From assembly GCA_023419535.1 (NCBI GenBank), contig JAEZXX010000013.1:1-55331 (forward strand): 55,331 nucleotides of DNA, given 5' to 3'. The notes beneath the pieces are model-generated. The model saw nothing but the letters and a program-made list of their open reading frames with translations. It made no database searches and had not been told where the DNA came from. Shown one piece after another: positions 33,781 to 42,052 of the stretch. The translations under genes and the position numbers were made by a program. How positions within the stretch are numbered: position 1 is the stretch's first letter; each line of letters starts with the position of its first letter. The DNA comes from Pseudomonadota bacterium. Its GTDB lineage: Bacteria; Pseudomonadota; Alphaproteobacteria; Rhizobiales; Rhizobiaceae.

Positions 33781-34731
33781 TTGCGGAACGGGGAGAGACC
33801 TCAGGCGGTCCTGATAGCGGGACCGACGGCGAGCGGCAAATCGGCACTCGCCGTCCGGATCGCGCGGGCGGTCGGAGGCGCCGTCATCAACGCCGATTCG
33901 ATGCAGGTCTATGACGGGCTGCGCATCCTGTCGGCGCGCCCGCTGGCGAACGAGATGGGCGGCGTTCCGCACCATCTCTACGGCCACCGCGATCCCGCTT
34001 TGGCGTATTCGGTCGGCGATTGGCTGCGCGAGGTCGAGCCTCTGCTCCAAACCCTGAGGGACGAAAACCGGGTGCCGGTCTTCTGCGGCGGCACCGGGCT
34101 CTATTTTCGGGCGCTGCTGGGTGGGCTGGACGAGATGCCGGAGGTGCCGCAGGAGGTGCGCACGCGCTGGCGCGAGCGGATGGCCAAGGAGGGGCCGGCG
34201 CGGCTTCATGCGGTGCTGCGCGGGGCCGACCCGAACGCCGCGGCGCGCCTTCGCCCGAGCGACCCGCAGCGGATCACGCGGGCGCTGGAACTCGCCGAGA
34301 CCCGAGTCTTGTCCGGCCGGCAGAACGGGGGCATCCCGGGAGGGCGCGCGCTTATCGACGCCGCATCCGCCTGGAAGATCGTGATCGCCCCCGAGCGCAC
34401 GGTCCTGCGCGAGCGCATCGCGCGGCGGTTCGACCGCATGCTGGCGGAGGGGGCGGAGGAGGAGGCGGCCGCCTTCGCCTCCCGGCCCGGCGCTCTCGAT
34501 GGACTTGCGGGCAAGGCGATCGGCCTCGCCGAGCTTCTGGCGGCGCGCGACGGGCAACTGACGCGGGAGGCCGCCCGCGAGCGCGCCATCACGCGCACCC
34601 GTCAATACGCCAAGCGGCAGGAGACCTGGTTCCGAAACCAGTTCGGAGCCGACTGGACCCGTCTTGCCGAACCCGACGCCTTCGACGAAGCGAGCCTGCG
34701 GACATCACGAAGGCTGCCCCTTCGATCGTAA
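33781..34731 (+). CDS. miaA: tRNA dimethylallyltransferase MiaA
   Basis: Transfers dimethylallyl to A37 of tRNAs reading UNN codons. The 316 residues begin LRNGERPQAVLIAGPTASGKSALAVRIARA (P-loop), followed by VINADSMQVYDGLRILSARP, the catalytic-region VPVFCGGTGLYFRALLGGLDE, and C-terminal ITRTRQYAKRQETWFRN. The start is unusual: no ATG fits, and TTG at 33781 with GGAAGGCGG just upstream is the best choice. The frame is open far upstream, antisense to serB, which is a shadow. Confidence 0.93.
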   Translation: MRNGERPQAVLIAGPTASGKSALAVRIARAVGGAVINADSMQVYDGLRILSARPLANEMGGVPHHLYGHRDPALAYSVGDWLREVEPLLQTLRDENRVPVFCGGTGLYFRALLGGLDEMPEVPQEVRTRWRERMAKEGPARLHAVLRGADPNAAARLRPSDPQRITRALELAETRVLSGRQNGGIPGGRALIDAASAWKIVIAPERTVLRERIARRFDRMLAEGAEEEAAAFASRPGALDGLAGKAIGLAELLAARDGQLTREAARERAITRTRQYAKRQETWFRNQFGADWTRLAEPDAFDEASLRTSRRLPLRS

Positions 34732-34786
34732 GGGAACCGCAGCACCCGGCGCACGGTTCTCGTCTTGGCTGCAGGGGAGTGGGTTC

Positions 34787-35626
34787 ATGTCGCAAGCGGC
34801 GCCGATCGAGGATCACCGGGACGCCATCGAGAAGGCGGCGCGCCTGGGCTATCTCGCCCGGGCCTTCGTCTTCATCGTCATCGGCTACTTCGCCTTCAAA
34901 TCCGCCTTCTCCGGCGGCGAGGCGATGAGCGAGGAAGACGCGATTCTCCAGATCGTCGGCTCGCCCTTCGGGACGGTCATGCTGGCCTTGCTGGTCCTCG
35001 CGCTCGCCTCCTTCGCGCTGTGGCGCTTCCTCCAGGCGATCCTCGATGCCGACGGCTACGGCACGGACTGGAAGGGCATCGCGACGCGCATCGGCCGCTT
35101 CTTCTCCGGCTGCCTCTATCTTCTCCTTGCCGTCTATGCCGGCTCGCTTCTCCTCGGCCTGTCGTCGCAAGGCGAGGGAAGCGGCGGGATGCTGGAGGCC
35201 TGGGCCCCGGTCTTCGGGCCGTGGTTCACCATCCCGATCGGCCTCGTCCTCCTCTGCGTTGCGGCCGATCATCTGAAGAAGGCCTGGAGCGGCTCCTTTC
35301 TGCGCTTCCTGTCGCTGCCGCCGGCCCATGCCCGGTGGATGGTCGCGGTCTGCCGCATCGGGCTCACCGCCCGCGCCCTCGTCTTCGCCGCCTTCGCCGT
35401 CCTCTTCTTCACCAGCGTCTCGCGCTGGGAGCCGGAGGATTCGCCCGGCATCGAGGACGCGCTCCTGGAGATCGGGTCCTGGCCGTTCGGGTCGCTTCTT
35501 CTCTCGGCGACGGGCGCCGGATTGATGGCCTTCGGGGCCTATTGTCTTCTGCTGGCGAGATACGGCCATGTCCGCGTCCCGGACCTCGATCCCTCGCAGG
35601 CGCTCGCCAAGCTCAAGGGCGCGTGA
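34787..35626 (+). CDS. DUF1206 family membrane protein
   Basis: A 279-residue protein with three related halves-of-hairpin units, each of two membrane helices: AARLGYLARAFVFIVIGYFAFKSAF, GRFFSGCLYLLLAVYAGSLLLGL and CRIGLTARALVFAAFAVLFFTSVS. The repeat motif G-x-x-A-R-A/G-x-V-F is characteristic of DUF1206, an uncharacterised bacterial family. GCAGGGGAG precedes ATG 34787. It lies between miaA and the ilv leader with no terminator visible on its 3' side. Confidence 0.9.
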   Translation: MSQAAPIEDHRDAIEKAARLGYLARAFVFIVIGYFAFKSAFSGGEAMSEEDAILQIVGSPFGTVMLALLVLALASFALWRFLQAILDADGYGTDWKGIATRIGRFFSGCLYLLLAVYAGSLLLGLSSQGEGSGGMLEAWAPVFGPWFTIPIGLVLLCVAADHLKKAWSGSFLRFLSLPPAHARWMVAVCRIGLTARALVFAAFAVLFFTSVSRWEPEDSPGIEDALLEIGSWPFGSLLLSATGAGLMAFGAYCLLLARYGHVRVPDLDPSQALAKLKGA

Positions 35627-35671
35627 AGATCGGCCTTGACGGGGCGAGGGGACGGGTCTAGCGTCCCGTCC

Positions 35672-35722
35672 ATGACGAAGAAGCTCATTCTCGTAAGAAG
35701 GCGCACACGCGAGGCGGTCTAA
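35672..35722 (+). CDS. Leader peptide of the ilvIH operon (16 aa)
   Basis: A 16-codon frame, MTKKLILVRRRTREAV, ending in TAA at 35720-35722, located 121 bases before ilvI. The run Leu-Ile-Leu-Val (codons 5-8) is what a branched-chain attenuator needs: low charged Leu/Ile/Val tRNA would stall the ribosome here. The stop codon lies inside the loop of a downstream hairpin. GACGGG or nearby provides a weak ribosome site. Confidence 0.8.
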   Translation: MTKKLILVRRRTREAV

Positions 35723-35784
35723 CGGACCGCCCGGCTGATGCCACGTGTGCGCTGACCAAGGCCCCTCCGGTGGGCCTTTTTTTT
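35701..35784 (+). promoter_or_regulatory. Transcription attenuator of ilvIH
   Basis: Three elements. GCGCACACG (35701-35709) pairs with CGTGTGCGC (35744-35752). Nested inside, GGCGGTC (35713-35719) pairs with GACCGCC (35725-35731) around the leader stop codon. Then the terminator stem AAGGCCC (35758-35764) with GGGCCTT (35772-35778) is followed by eight T's (35777-35784). A ribosome finishing the leader peptide would open the first hairpin; one stalled at Leu/Ile/Val codons would leave it differently. The exact antiterminator pairing was not resolved. Confidence 0.8.
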
Positions 35785-35843
35785 GTACCCGAAATCCGAG
35801 GAAACGACGCCGCGACGTCGGCTCAAACCGAAGGCGAAATGCC

Positions 35844-37637
35844 ATGGACGACATGACGATCAACCCCGGAATCCGGAAGATGACCGGGGCCCAGATGGTG
35901 GTTCAGGCGATGGCGGACAACGGCGTCGAGCACCTCTTCGGCTATCCTGGCGGCGCGGTCCTGCCGATCTACGACGCAATCTTCCAACAGGACGCCGTCC
36001 AGCACATCCTCGTCCGCCACGAGCAGGGCGCGGGCCATGCGGCGGAGGGCTATGCCCGCTCCACCGGCAGGCCGGGCGTCGTCCTCGTCACCTCCGGCCC
36101 CGGCGCCACCAACATGGTGACGCCGCTGCAGGATGCGCTGATGGATTCCATCCCGCTCGTCTGCATCACCGGGCAGGTTCCCACGCCCCTGATCGGATCG
36201 GACGCCTTCCAAGAGTGCGACACGGTCGGCATCACGCGGCCCTGCACCAAGCACAACTGGCTGGTCAAAAGCGTCGAGGATCTTGCCGAGATCCTGCACG
36301 AGGCCTTCCACGTCGCCACCTCGGGCCGCCCGGGCCCGGTCGTCGTCGACATTCCCAAGGACGTCCAGTTCGCGACCGGCACCTACACCCCGCCGAGCCG
36401 CGCGCGCTCCCTGGAGCGCTACCAGCCCAAGCTCGACACCGATCCGGGCCGCATCCGCGCGGCGGTGGAACTGATGGCCTCGGCGAGGAAGCCGATCCTC
36501 TACACCGGGGGCGGCGTCATCAATTCCGGCCCCGAGGCCTCGAAGCTTCTTCGCGAACTGGTCGAACTGACCGGCTTCCCGATCACCTCCACCCTCATGG
36601 GGCTCGGCGCCTATCCGGCGAGCGGCGAGCATTGGCTCGGCATGCTCGGCATGCACGGGACCTACGAGGCCAACCTCGCCATGCACGACTGCGACGTGAT
36701 GGTCTGCATCGGCGCGCGCTTCGACGACCGCATCACCGGGCGGCTCGACGGCTTCTCGCCGAACTCCAAGAAGATCCACATCGACATCGACCCCTCGCAG
36801 ATCAACAAGACCGTGCGCGTCGATCTGCCGATCATCGGCGACGTCGGTCACGTCCTGCGCGACCTCGTTGCGGCCTGGAAGGAGACGGGGGCCTCGAACG
36901 ACGCGGAGGCGCTCGCCGCCTGGCGCCGCCGGATCGACGGCTGGCGCGAGCGCAATTGCCTCGCCTTCCGCCAGGAGGGTGACGTGATCCTGCCCCAGCA
37001 CGCGATCAGGCGGCTCTACGAGAAGACCAAGGACCGCAAGACCTTCATCACGACGGAGGTCGGCCAGCACCAGATGTGGGCCGCGCAGTTCTACGGCTTC
37101 GAGGAGCCGAACCGCTGGATGACCTCCGGCGGGCTCGGCACCATGGGCTACGGCCTGCCGGCCGCGCTCGGCGTCCAGATCGCCCATCCCGACGCGCTGG
37201 TCGTCGACATCGCGGGCGACGCCTCGGTGCAGATGACGATGCAGGAGATGTCCACCGCCGTTCAGTACGGCGCGCCGATCAAGATCTTCATCCTGAACAA
37301 CCAGTACATGGGGATGGTGCGCCAGTGGCAGCAGCTGCTGCACGGCAATCGCCTGTCGCACTCCTATTCGGAGGCGCTGCCGGACTTCGTCAAGCTCGCC
37401 GAGGCCTATGGCGGCGTCGGGCTGCGGGTCGAGAAGGCGGGCGATCTGGATTCCGCGATCGACGAGATGATCGCGGTCGACCGGCCGGTGATCTTCGACT
37501 GCTGCGTCCAGAACCTGACGAACTGCTTCCCGATGATCCCGTCGGGCAAGGCGCACAACGAGATCCTGCTCCCCGACGAGGCGACCGACGAGCGCGTGGC
37601 GACCGCCATCGACGCCATGGGCAAGGCGCTGGTGTAG
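35844..37637 (+). CDS. ilvI: Acetolactate synthase, large (catalytic) subunit
   Basis: Thiamine-diphosphate enzyme making acetolactate or acetohydroxybutyrate, the first common step to Val, Leu and Ile. The 597 residues include the catalytic Glu in VRHEQGAGHAAEGYARSTGRPGVVLVTSGPGATN, the FAD-binding ARFDDRITG region, and the diphosphate/Mg motif DIAGDASVQMTMQEMSTAVQYGAPIKIFILNNQYMGMVRQWQ. ATG 35844 is the conserved start. It could also be labelled ilvB. The small subunit follows only after a 750-base toxin-antitoxin pair, although the two are normally adjacent. Confidence 0.96.
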   Translation: MDDMTINPGIRKMTGAQMVVQAMADNGVEHLFGYPGGAVLPIYDAIFQQDAVQHILVRHEQGAGHAAEGYARSTGRPGVVLVTSGPGATNMVTPLQDALMDSIPLVCITGQVPTPLIGSDAFQECDTVGITRPCTKHNWLVKSVEDLAEILHEAFHVATSGRPGPVVVDIPKDVQFATGTYTPPSRARSLERYQPKLDTDPGRIRAAVELMASARKPILYTGGGVINSGPEASKLLRELVELTGFPITSTLMGLGAYPASGEHWLGMLGMHGTYEANLAMHDCDVMVCIGARFDDRITGRLDGFSPNSKKIHIDIDPSQINKTVRVDLPIIGDVGHVLRDLVAAWKETGASNDAEALAAWRRRIDGWRERNCLAFRQEGDVILPQHAIRRLYEKTKDRKTFITTEVGQHQMWAAQFYGFEEPNRWMTSGGLGTMGYGLPAALGVQIAHPDALVVDIAGDASVQMTMQEMSTAVQYGAPIKIFILNNQYMGMVRQWQQLLHGNRLSHSYSEALPDFVKLAEAYGGVGLRVEKAGDLDSAIDEMIAVDRPVIFDCCVQNLTNCFPMIPSGKAHNEILLPDEATDERVATAIDAMGKALV

Positions 37638-37686
37638 GCGGATCGGACGGCTTATCTTACGTGCGTCTTACTCTCCGGAAACGACG

Positions 37687-37989
37687 ATGCTCGACAAGGC
37701 GAAGCCGGTGACGACGAAGGTATCGAGCCGGGGGCAGGTCGTGCTCCCGGCCTCTGTCCGCGCGGCGAGGAACTGGGGGCCGGGCACCGAGCTCGTCGTG
37801 GTCGAGCGGGGCGACGAGGTCGTCCTGCGCAAGCGTTCCAAACGCGAGGAGAAGTATCCGCCGATCACGCTGGATGAATTCTTCGCACGCGTCCCGAAGT
37901 ATGAGGGGCAGCCACTCTCCGACGAGGACATCGAGCGTGCCTTGGATCAATCTTCTCGGGACGAGTGGCTTGGCAAGAACGGCGCTTGA
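37687..37989 (+). CDS. AbrB/SpoVT-type antitoxin (VapB/MazE-like)
   Basis: A 100-residue protein. Its N-terminal half is a swapped-hairpin DNA-binding domain (TTKVSSRGQVVLPASVRAARNWGPGTELVVVERGDEVVLRKR); the C-terminal half (ITLDEFFARVPKYEGQPLSDEDIERALDQ) is acidic and likely wraps the toxin. Its stop lies 17-20 bases inside the PIN-toxin gene, the classic overlapping toxin-antitoxin order. It probably represses its own promoter in the 49-base gap after ilvI, where GGAAACGACG precedes the ATG. Confidence 0.88.
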   Translation: MLDKAKPVTTKVSSRGQVVLPASVRAARNWGPGTELVVVERGDEVVLRKRSKREEKYPPITLDEFFARVPKYEGQPLSDEDIERALDQSSRDEWLGKNGA

Positions 37990-38368
37990 TACGAACATAC
38001 TCGTGCGGCTGATCACCAGGGACGATCCGGCTCAACTAGCGCGATGCGAAGCGCTTCTCTCGTCCGTCGAGGCGGTTGTCTACCCGACTGTCCTGCTCGA
38101 AACGGAATGGGTGCTGCGCCGGGCTTTTCGCTACGGGCGGATCCAGATCGCCGAAAGTTTGGAAGGGCTGATGGCACTTTCGGGCTTCACGATCATCGAC
38201 GCGGACCGGGTATCATCTGCGCTCGAGTGGTTCGGCGCCGGCATGGACTTCGCAGACGCTCTTCATCTCGCGGGCTCGTCCGACTGCGACGAACTCGTCA
38301 CCTTCGACCGCGACTTCGCCCGCTTGGCGCAGGACGCGCCCGACGCCATCCCCGTCCGCCTTCTCTGA
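37970..38368 (+). CDS. PIN-domain toxin (VapC-like ribonuclease)
   Basis: A 132-residue PIN nuclease with all four acidic sites: DTNILVRLITRDDPA (first Asp), LLETEWVLR (Glu), MDFADALHLA (Asp) and VTFDRDFARLA (Asp). VapC-type toxins cleave specific RNAs, often tRNA. The start is uncertain; TTG at 37970 gives LARTALDTNILV and overlaps the antitoxin end, and no ATG fits because the DTN motif lies just downstream. All catalytic residues are present, so it appears intact. ilvH begins 18 bases after its stop. Confidence 0.86.
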   Translation: MARTALDTNILVRLITRDDPAQLARCEALLSSVEAVVYPTVLLETEWVLRRAFRYGRIQIAESLEGLMALSGFTIIDADRVSSALEWFGAGMDFADALHLAGSSDCDELVTFDRDFARLAQDAPDAIPVRLL

Positions 38369-38386
38369 CATCGACGAACGAGCCTC

Positions 38387-38968
38387 ATGTCCAACGCCCT
38401 TCAGCCGCCGGCCTCGGCCTATTTCATCACCGACGAGAAGCCGAAGGACGAGGCGCGCACGCTCTCGATCCTGGTCGACAACGAACCGGGCGTGCTGGCC
38501 CGCGTCATCGGGCTGTTCTCCGGCCGCGGCTACAATATCGAGAGCCTGACGGTCTCGGAGACTGAGCACGCCAAGCACCTGTCGCGCATCACGATCGTCA
38601 CGCGCGGTGCTCCGCCGGTGATCGAGCAGCTGAAGGCGCAGGTCGACCGCATCGTGCCGGTCCACCGCGTGGTGGACCTGACGCTCGACGCGCGCCGCTC
38701 CTCCGAGGACGGCCCGATCGAGCGCGAACTCGCCATCGTCAAGGTGGCCGGCACGGGCGACGACCGGGTCGAGGCGCTGCGCATCGCGGACGTCTTCCGC
38801 GCCAATGTCATCGACACCTCGGTGTCGCACTTCGTCTTCGAGATCACCGGAAAGTCGTCGAAGATCGAGAAGTTCGTCACCATCATGGCTCCGCTCGGCC
38901 TCGTCGAGGTGTGCCGCACCGGCGTCGCGGCCATGAGCCGCGGCGAGACCGGAATGCTGGACGGCTGA
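38387..38968 (+). CDS. ilvH: Acetolactate synthase, small (regulatory) subunit
   Basis: Activates the large subunit and confers valine feedback inhibition. The 193 residues begin with a short extension, then the ACT domain (TLSILVDNEPGVLARVIGLFSGRGYNIESLTVSETEHAKHLSRITIVT) with the Gly/Asn residues at the effector site, and the C-terminal domain (ERELAIVKVAGTGDDRVEALRIADVFRANVIDTSVSHFVFEITG). Also labelled ilvN. Transcription from the ilv leader would have to pass through the toxin-antitoxin genes; no separate promoter was identified. Confidence 0.96.
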   Translation: MSNALQPPASAYFITDEKPKDEARTLSILVDNEPGVLARVIGLFSGRGYNIESLTVSETEHAKHLSRITIVTRGAPPVIEQLKAQVDRIVPVHRVVDLTLDARRSSEDGPIERELAIVKVAGTGDDRVEALRIADVFRANVIDTSVSHFVFEITGKSSKIEKFVTIMAPLGLVEVCRTGVAAMSRGETGMLDG

Positions 38969-39030
38969 GGCGAGACGGCGCGCGCCGCGCGCCGTTCGTC
39001 CCCGCCGGTGGACCCCGAAGAGCAGGCCCC

Positions 39031-39630
39031 ATGTCGCTCGAAGTCTTCCTTGCCCTCGTCGCCTTCGCCTTCGTCACCTCGGTGACGCCAGGCCCGAACA
39101 ACTTCATGCTGATGGCGTCCGGCGTGAATTTCGGGTTCCGGCGTACGATACCGCATATGTTCGGGATCGCGGGTGGCTTCGCCAGCCTGCTTCTCGCCGT
39201 CGGCTTCGGCGTCGGTGCGATCGTCCATGCCTATCCGATGCTCGATACGGCGATGAAGATCGCCAGCGCGGCCTTTCTCGTGTGGCTCGCCTGGAAGATC
39301 GCGTCTTCGCGCAAGCTCGGCGGTTCGGGCGAAAGCACCGGCCGGCCGCTCACCTTCTGGCAGGCCGCCGCCTTCCAATGGGTCAACCCGAAGGCCTGGG
39401 CGATGGCGCTGGCGGCGATGGGCGCCTATGTCAGTGCCTCTGCGCCGGTCCTGTCGGTGCTGGTCGTGGCCTTCGCCTTCACCGTGGTGAACTTTCCGTC
39501 CGTGTCGGTCTGGACGCTGTTCGGCATGGGGCTGAGGCGGTTCCTGTCGGACGAACGGCGTCTGCGGATTTTCAACGTCGCGATGGGCCTCCTTCTTCTG
39601 GCGACGATCTGGCCGATCCTCTTCGCCTGA
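39031..39630 (+). CDS. LysE/RhtB-family amino-acid exporter
   Basis: A 199-residue inner-membrane protein with about six helices. The family start is FLALVAFAFVTSVTPGPNNFMLMASGVNFGFRRTIPHMFGIAGGF, with the conserved TPGPNN motif, and WVNPKAWAMALAAMGAY in the fourth region. Substrate cannot be told; homologues export homoserine, threonine, cysteine or lysine. It follows ilvH by 62 bases on the same strand. Confidence 0.9.
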   Translation: MSLEVFLALVAFAFVTSVTPGPNNFMLMASGVNFGFRRTIPHMFGIAGGFASLLLAVGFGVGAIVHAYPMLDTAMKIASAAFLVWLAWKIASSRKLGGSGESTGRPLTFWQAAAFQWVNPKAWAMALAAMGAYVSASAPVLSVLVVAFAFTVVNFPSVSVWTLFGMGLRRFLSDERRLRIFNVAMGLLLLATIWPILFA

Positions 39631-39668
39631 CGCTTGCTCCGCGGCGTGCTTTCTGCGACCCCGGTGCC

Positions 39669-40796
39669 ATGAAGCTCTCACCCCAGCAGGACGAGGCACT
39701 CGCTCGCGTCGCGGCATGGCTGAAGCGCGGCGAAGACCCGCTCTTCCGTCTTTTCGGCTATGCCGGAACGGGAAAGACGACGCTCGCACGCCACTTCGCC
39801 GAAGGCATGGACGGGCAGGTCCAGTTCGCCGCCTTCACCGGCAAGGCCGCGCAGGTGCTGCGCGCCAAGGGCGCCAAGAGCGCCAAGACCATCCATTCGC
39901 TGATCTATCGTCCGCGCGGCGAGGAGACGGTGTCGGACGAGACGACGGGAACGGCGCGCGTCTCGCCGGCCTTCTCGCTCAACCGCCAGAGCCCGGTGGC
40001 CAAGGCGAAGCTCGTCGTCGTCGACGAATGCTCGATGGTGGACGAGGCGCTTGCGCGTGACCTGATGAGCTTCGGCACGCCTATCCTCGTCCTTGGCGAT
40101 CCGGGCCAGCTGCCGCCGGTCTCGGGCGGCGGCTTCTTCACCGAGGCCGAGCCCGACTATCTCCTGACCGAGATTCACCGACAGGCGCGCGACAATCCGA
40201 TCCTCAAGCTCGCTCTCGACGTGCGCGAGGGCAAGGAGCTGGAGTATGGCGACTATGGGACGGCGCGGGTGATCTCCAAGCGCGAGGTCGAGCGCGAGGC
40301 GGTGCTGGCGGCCGATCAGGTGCTCGTCGGCACCAACCGGACGCGCCGGCTCTACAACGGGCGCCTGCGCGAGCTGAAGGGGTTCCAGGGCGCGCTGCCG
40401 CAGGCCGGCGACAAGCTCGTCTGCCTGCGCAACGACCCGGCCAAAGGGCTTCTGAACGGCTCGCTCTGGCAGGTGCTGACGGCCTCGCCCGAAAAGACCA
40501 AGCCGGGGACGAATCTCATCGTGAAGCCGGACGACGACGACATCGACCGGGGCGCGGCGAAGATCAAGCTGCTCAAGGCGGCGTTCGAGGACCCGTCGGC
40601 CGAGATCCCCTGGGCGACGAAGAAGCGCTTCGACGATTTCGACTTCGGCTACGCGCTGACCGTGCACAAGGCACAAGGGTCGCAGTGGGACGACGTGATG
40701 CTCTTCGACGAGAGCTGGGCGTTCCGCGACACGCGCGAGCGCTGGCTCTACACCGCCGTCACCCGGGCGGCGAAAACGCTGACGATCGTCAGGTAG
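39669..40796 (+). CDS. RecD-like superfamily 1 ATP-dependent helicase
   Basis: A compact 375-residue helicase. Motifs: LSPQQDEALARVAAWL, Walker A FGYAGTGKTTLARHF, FTGKAAQVLRAKGAKSAKTIHSLIY (Ia), KLVVVDECSMVD (II), ILVLGDPGQLPPV (III), LLTEIHRQARDNPIL (IV) and the C-terminal UvrD-like GYALTVHKAQGSQWDDVMLF...WLYTAVTRAAKTLTIV (V, VI). It lacks the N-terminal domains of RecD2 and the other RecBCD subunits. Such stand-alone proteins occur widely in alphaproteobacteria and in phage-like settings; the role is unknown. Confidence 0.88.
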   Translation: MKLSPQQDEALARVAAWLKRGEDPLFRLFGYAGTGKTTLARHFAEGMDGQVQFAAFTGKAAQVLRAKGAKSAKTIHSLIYRPRGEETVSDETTGTARVSPAFSLNRQSPVAKAKLVVVDECSMVDEALARDLMSFGTPILVLGDPGQLPPVSGGGFFTEAEPDYLLTEIHRQARDNPILKLALDVREGKELEYGDYGTARVISKREVEREAVLAADQVLVGTNRTRRLYNGRLRELKGFQGALPQAGDKLVCLRNDPAKGLLNGSLWQVLTASPEKTKPGTNLIVKPDDDDIDRGAAKIKLLKAAFEDPSAEIPWATKKRFDDFDFGYALTVHKAQGSQWDDVMLFDESWAFRDTRERWLYTAVTRAAKTLTIVR

Positions 40797-40873
40797 CGAC
40801 GGACCCGCGCGGTTGGGAGCGGAAGGGGAGGGCGGAGACCGCCATCCCCCACAATCCCCGAACGCGCCTGAGC

Positions 40874-41887
40874 CTACTGCGCTGGCTGCGGCTGGCCGCC
40901 CTGCGGCTCGCCGGCGTTTGGAGCGTTTTCCTCCTGCATGCCGGGCTGCTGGTCGGGCACCGCCTGCGCCCCCTGCGCGTCGCTGTCCGGCACGTCTACG
41001 CCCTGCTGCTGTTCGCCTGCCGGAGCCTCGCCGGCCGGCGGCTGGTTGTCGCTGGCGGGCGCCGGAGCGGGTGCGGGCTCGGCCGGCGGCGTCGGAGCAG
41101 CAGGCGGTGCCGGCGGAGCAGGGGGCGCCGGCGGGGCGGCAGGCGCTTCCGCCGCGGGCGCTGCCTGTGTATCTGCCGCTGCCGGCTCCGCACAGTCTTC
41201 TGGCGCGATATAGGCGGCATTGGAGGCGACGCCGGCCAGGCGGATCGTGCAGCCTTCGGCGATCTCCACCGCGTCGCCCGCCGAGACGTCGCTCGCCTCG
41301 CCGCCCTCCGGCGTCAGCGTCGCCGTGCCGGCTTCGACGTCGAGTTCGACGAGATCGACGCGCGTTCCGCCGAAGATCGCCGCCTGTCCGGGGAGGAGGA
41401 CCGCGCCGGACGCGCCGACCTCGCCGGCCAGCCGACCCGCTTCGTCCTCGGTCGGGGCGGCGGCGCTGGCCGCGCCTTCCTCGCGCAGGGCCGTCATGTC
41501 GGCACCGATCGTCTCGACCCGGGAGCGCAGCTCCTCGATTCCGGTCCGCGTCTCCTCGATGGCTGCCGTCAGCTCCTCCGGCACGGTGCCGGCCTGCTCG
41601 GAAAGCTGCGTGCCCAGGGTCTCGGTCTGGGTGGCGAGCCGGCCTTCGGCGGCCCCGAGCTGCTCGGTAATCGCCGCGTTCATCGCGGCGGCGTCGGGCA
41701 TGGCGCCGACCCGTGCCTCGATGTTGGCGACGCTCGCCTGCAGTTGCTGGATGAGCGGCGTCTGCTCGTTGAAGCGCGCGGCGAAGTCCTCGCGCACCGC
41801 CGAGACGTTCGGCGCCAGCAGGTAACCGACCAGGATGCCGGCGACGCCGGCGACGACGATGGGGGCTGCTCTTGTGGCCATGCTCAT
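40874..41887 (-). CDS. Membrane-anchored coiled-coil protein with Ala/Pro-rich tail
   Basis: A 337-residue hypothetical protein. One N-terminal membrane helix (APIVVAGVAGILVGYLLA) is followed by a coiled coil of ~110 residues (FNEQTPLIQQLQASVANIEARVG ... GIEELRSRVETIGADMTALRE), a small beta-rich domain (LAGEVGASGAVLLPGQAAIFGGTRVDLVELD ... GCTIRLAGVASNAAYIAPEDCAE) with two cysteines, and ~100 residues of Pro/Ala/Gln low complexity. The beta domain may be periplasmic. GGAGGAAAC precedes ATG 41887. Family not recognised. Confidence 0.75.
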   Translation of the reverse strand: MSMATRAAPIVVAGVAGILVGYLLAPNVSAVREDFAARFNEQTPLIQQLQASVANIEARVGAMPDAAAMNAAITEQLGAAEGRLATQTETLGTQLSEQAGTVPEELTAAIEETRTGIEELRSRVETIGADMTALREEGAASAAAPTEDEAGRLAGEVGASGAVLLPGQAAIFGGTRVDLVELDVEAGTATLTPEGGEASDVSAGDAVEIAEGCTIRLAGVASNAAYIAPEDCAEPAAADTQAAPAAEAPAAPPAPPAPPAPPAAPTPPAEPAPAPAPASDNQPPAGEAPAGEQQQGVDVPDSDAQGAQAVPDQQPGMQEENAPNAGEPQGGQPQPAQ

Positions 41888-42052
41888 GGATGTTTCCTCC
41901 TCGCCGGGGCGGCGGGTTTCGACCAGATCGCTGAAGCGGGAAAGAGGGGAGTGCGCGCCGGTGTCAACCGTCGCGTCGACACCCGCCTCCATGGAAAGGG
42001 CGACGAGCCTCCGCTAAGGCTTTCGAGCCCCTTCAAGGAGCCCCATCGAATC

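Noticed and set aside
35823..37556. A 577-codon minus-strand frame
   Set aside because: Antisense shadow of ilvI; that gene is certain and fills the same DNA.
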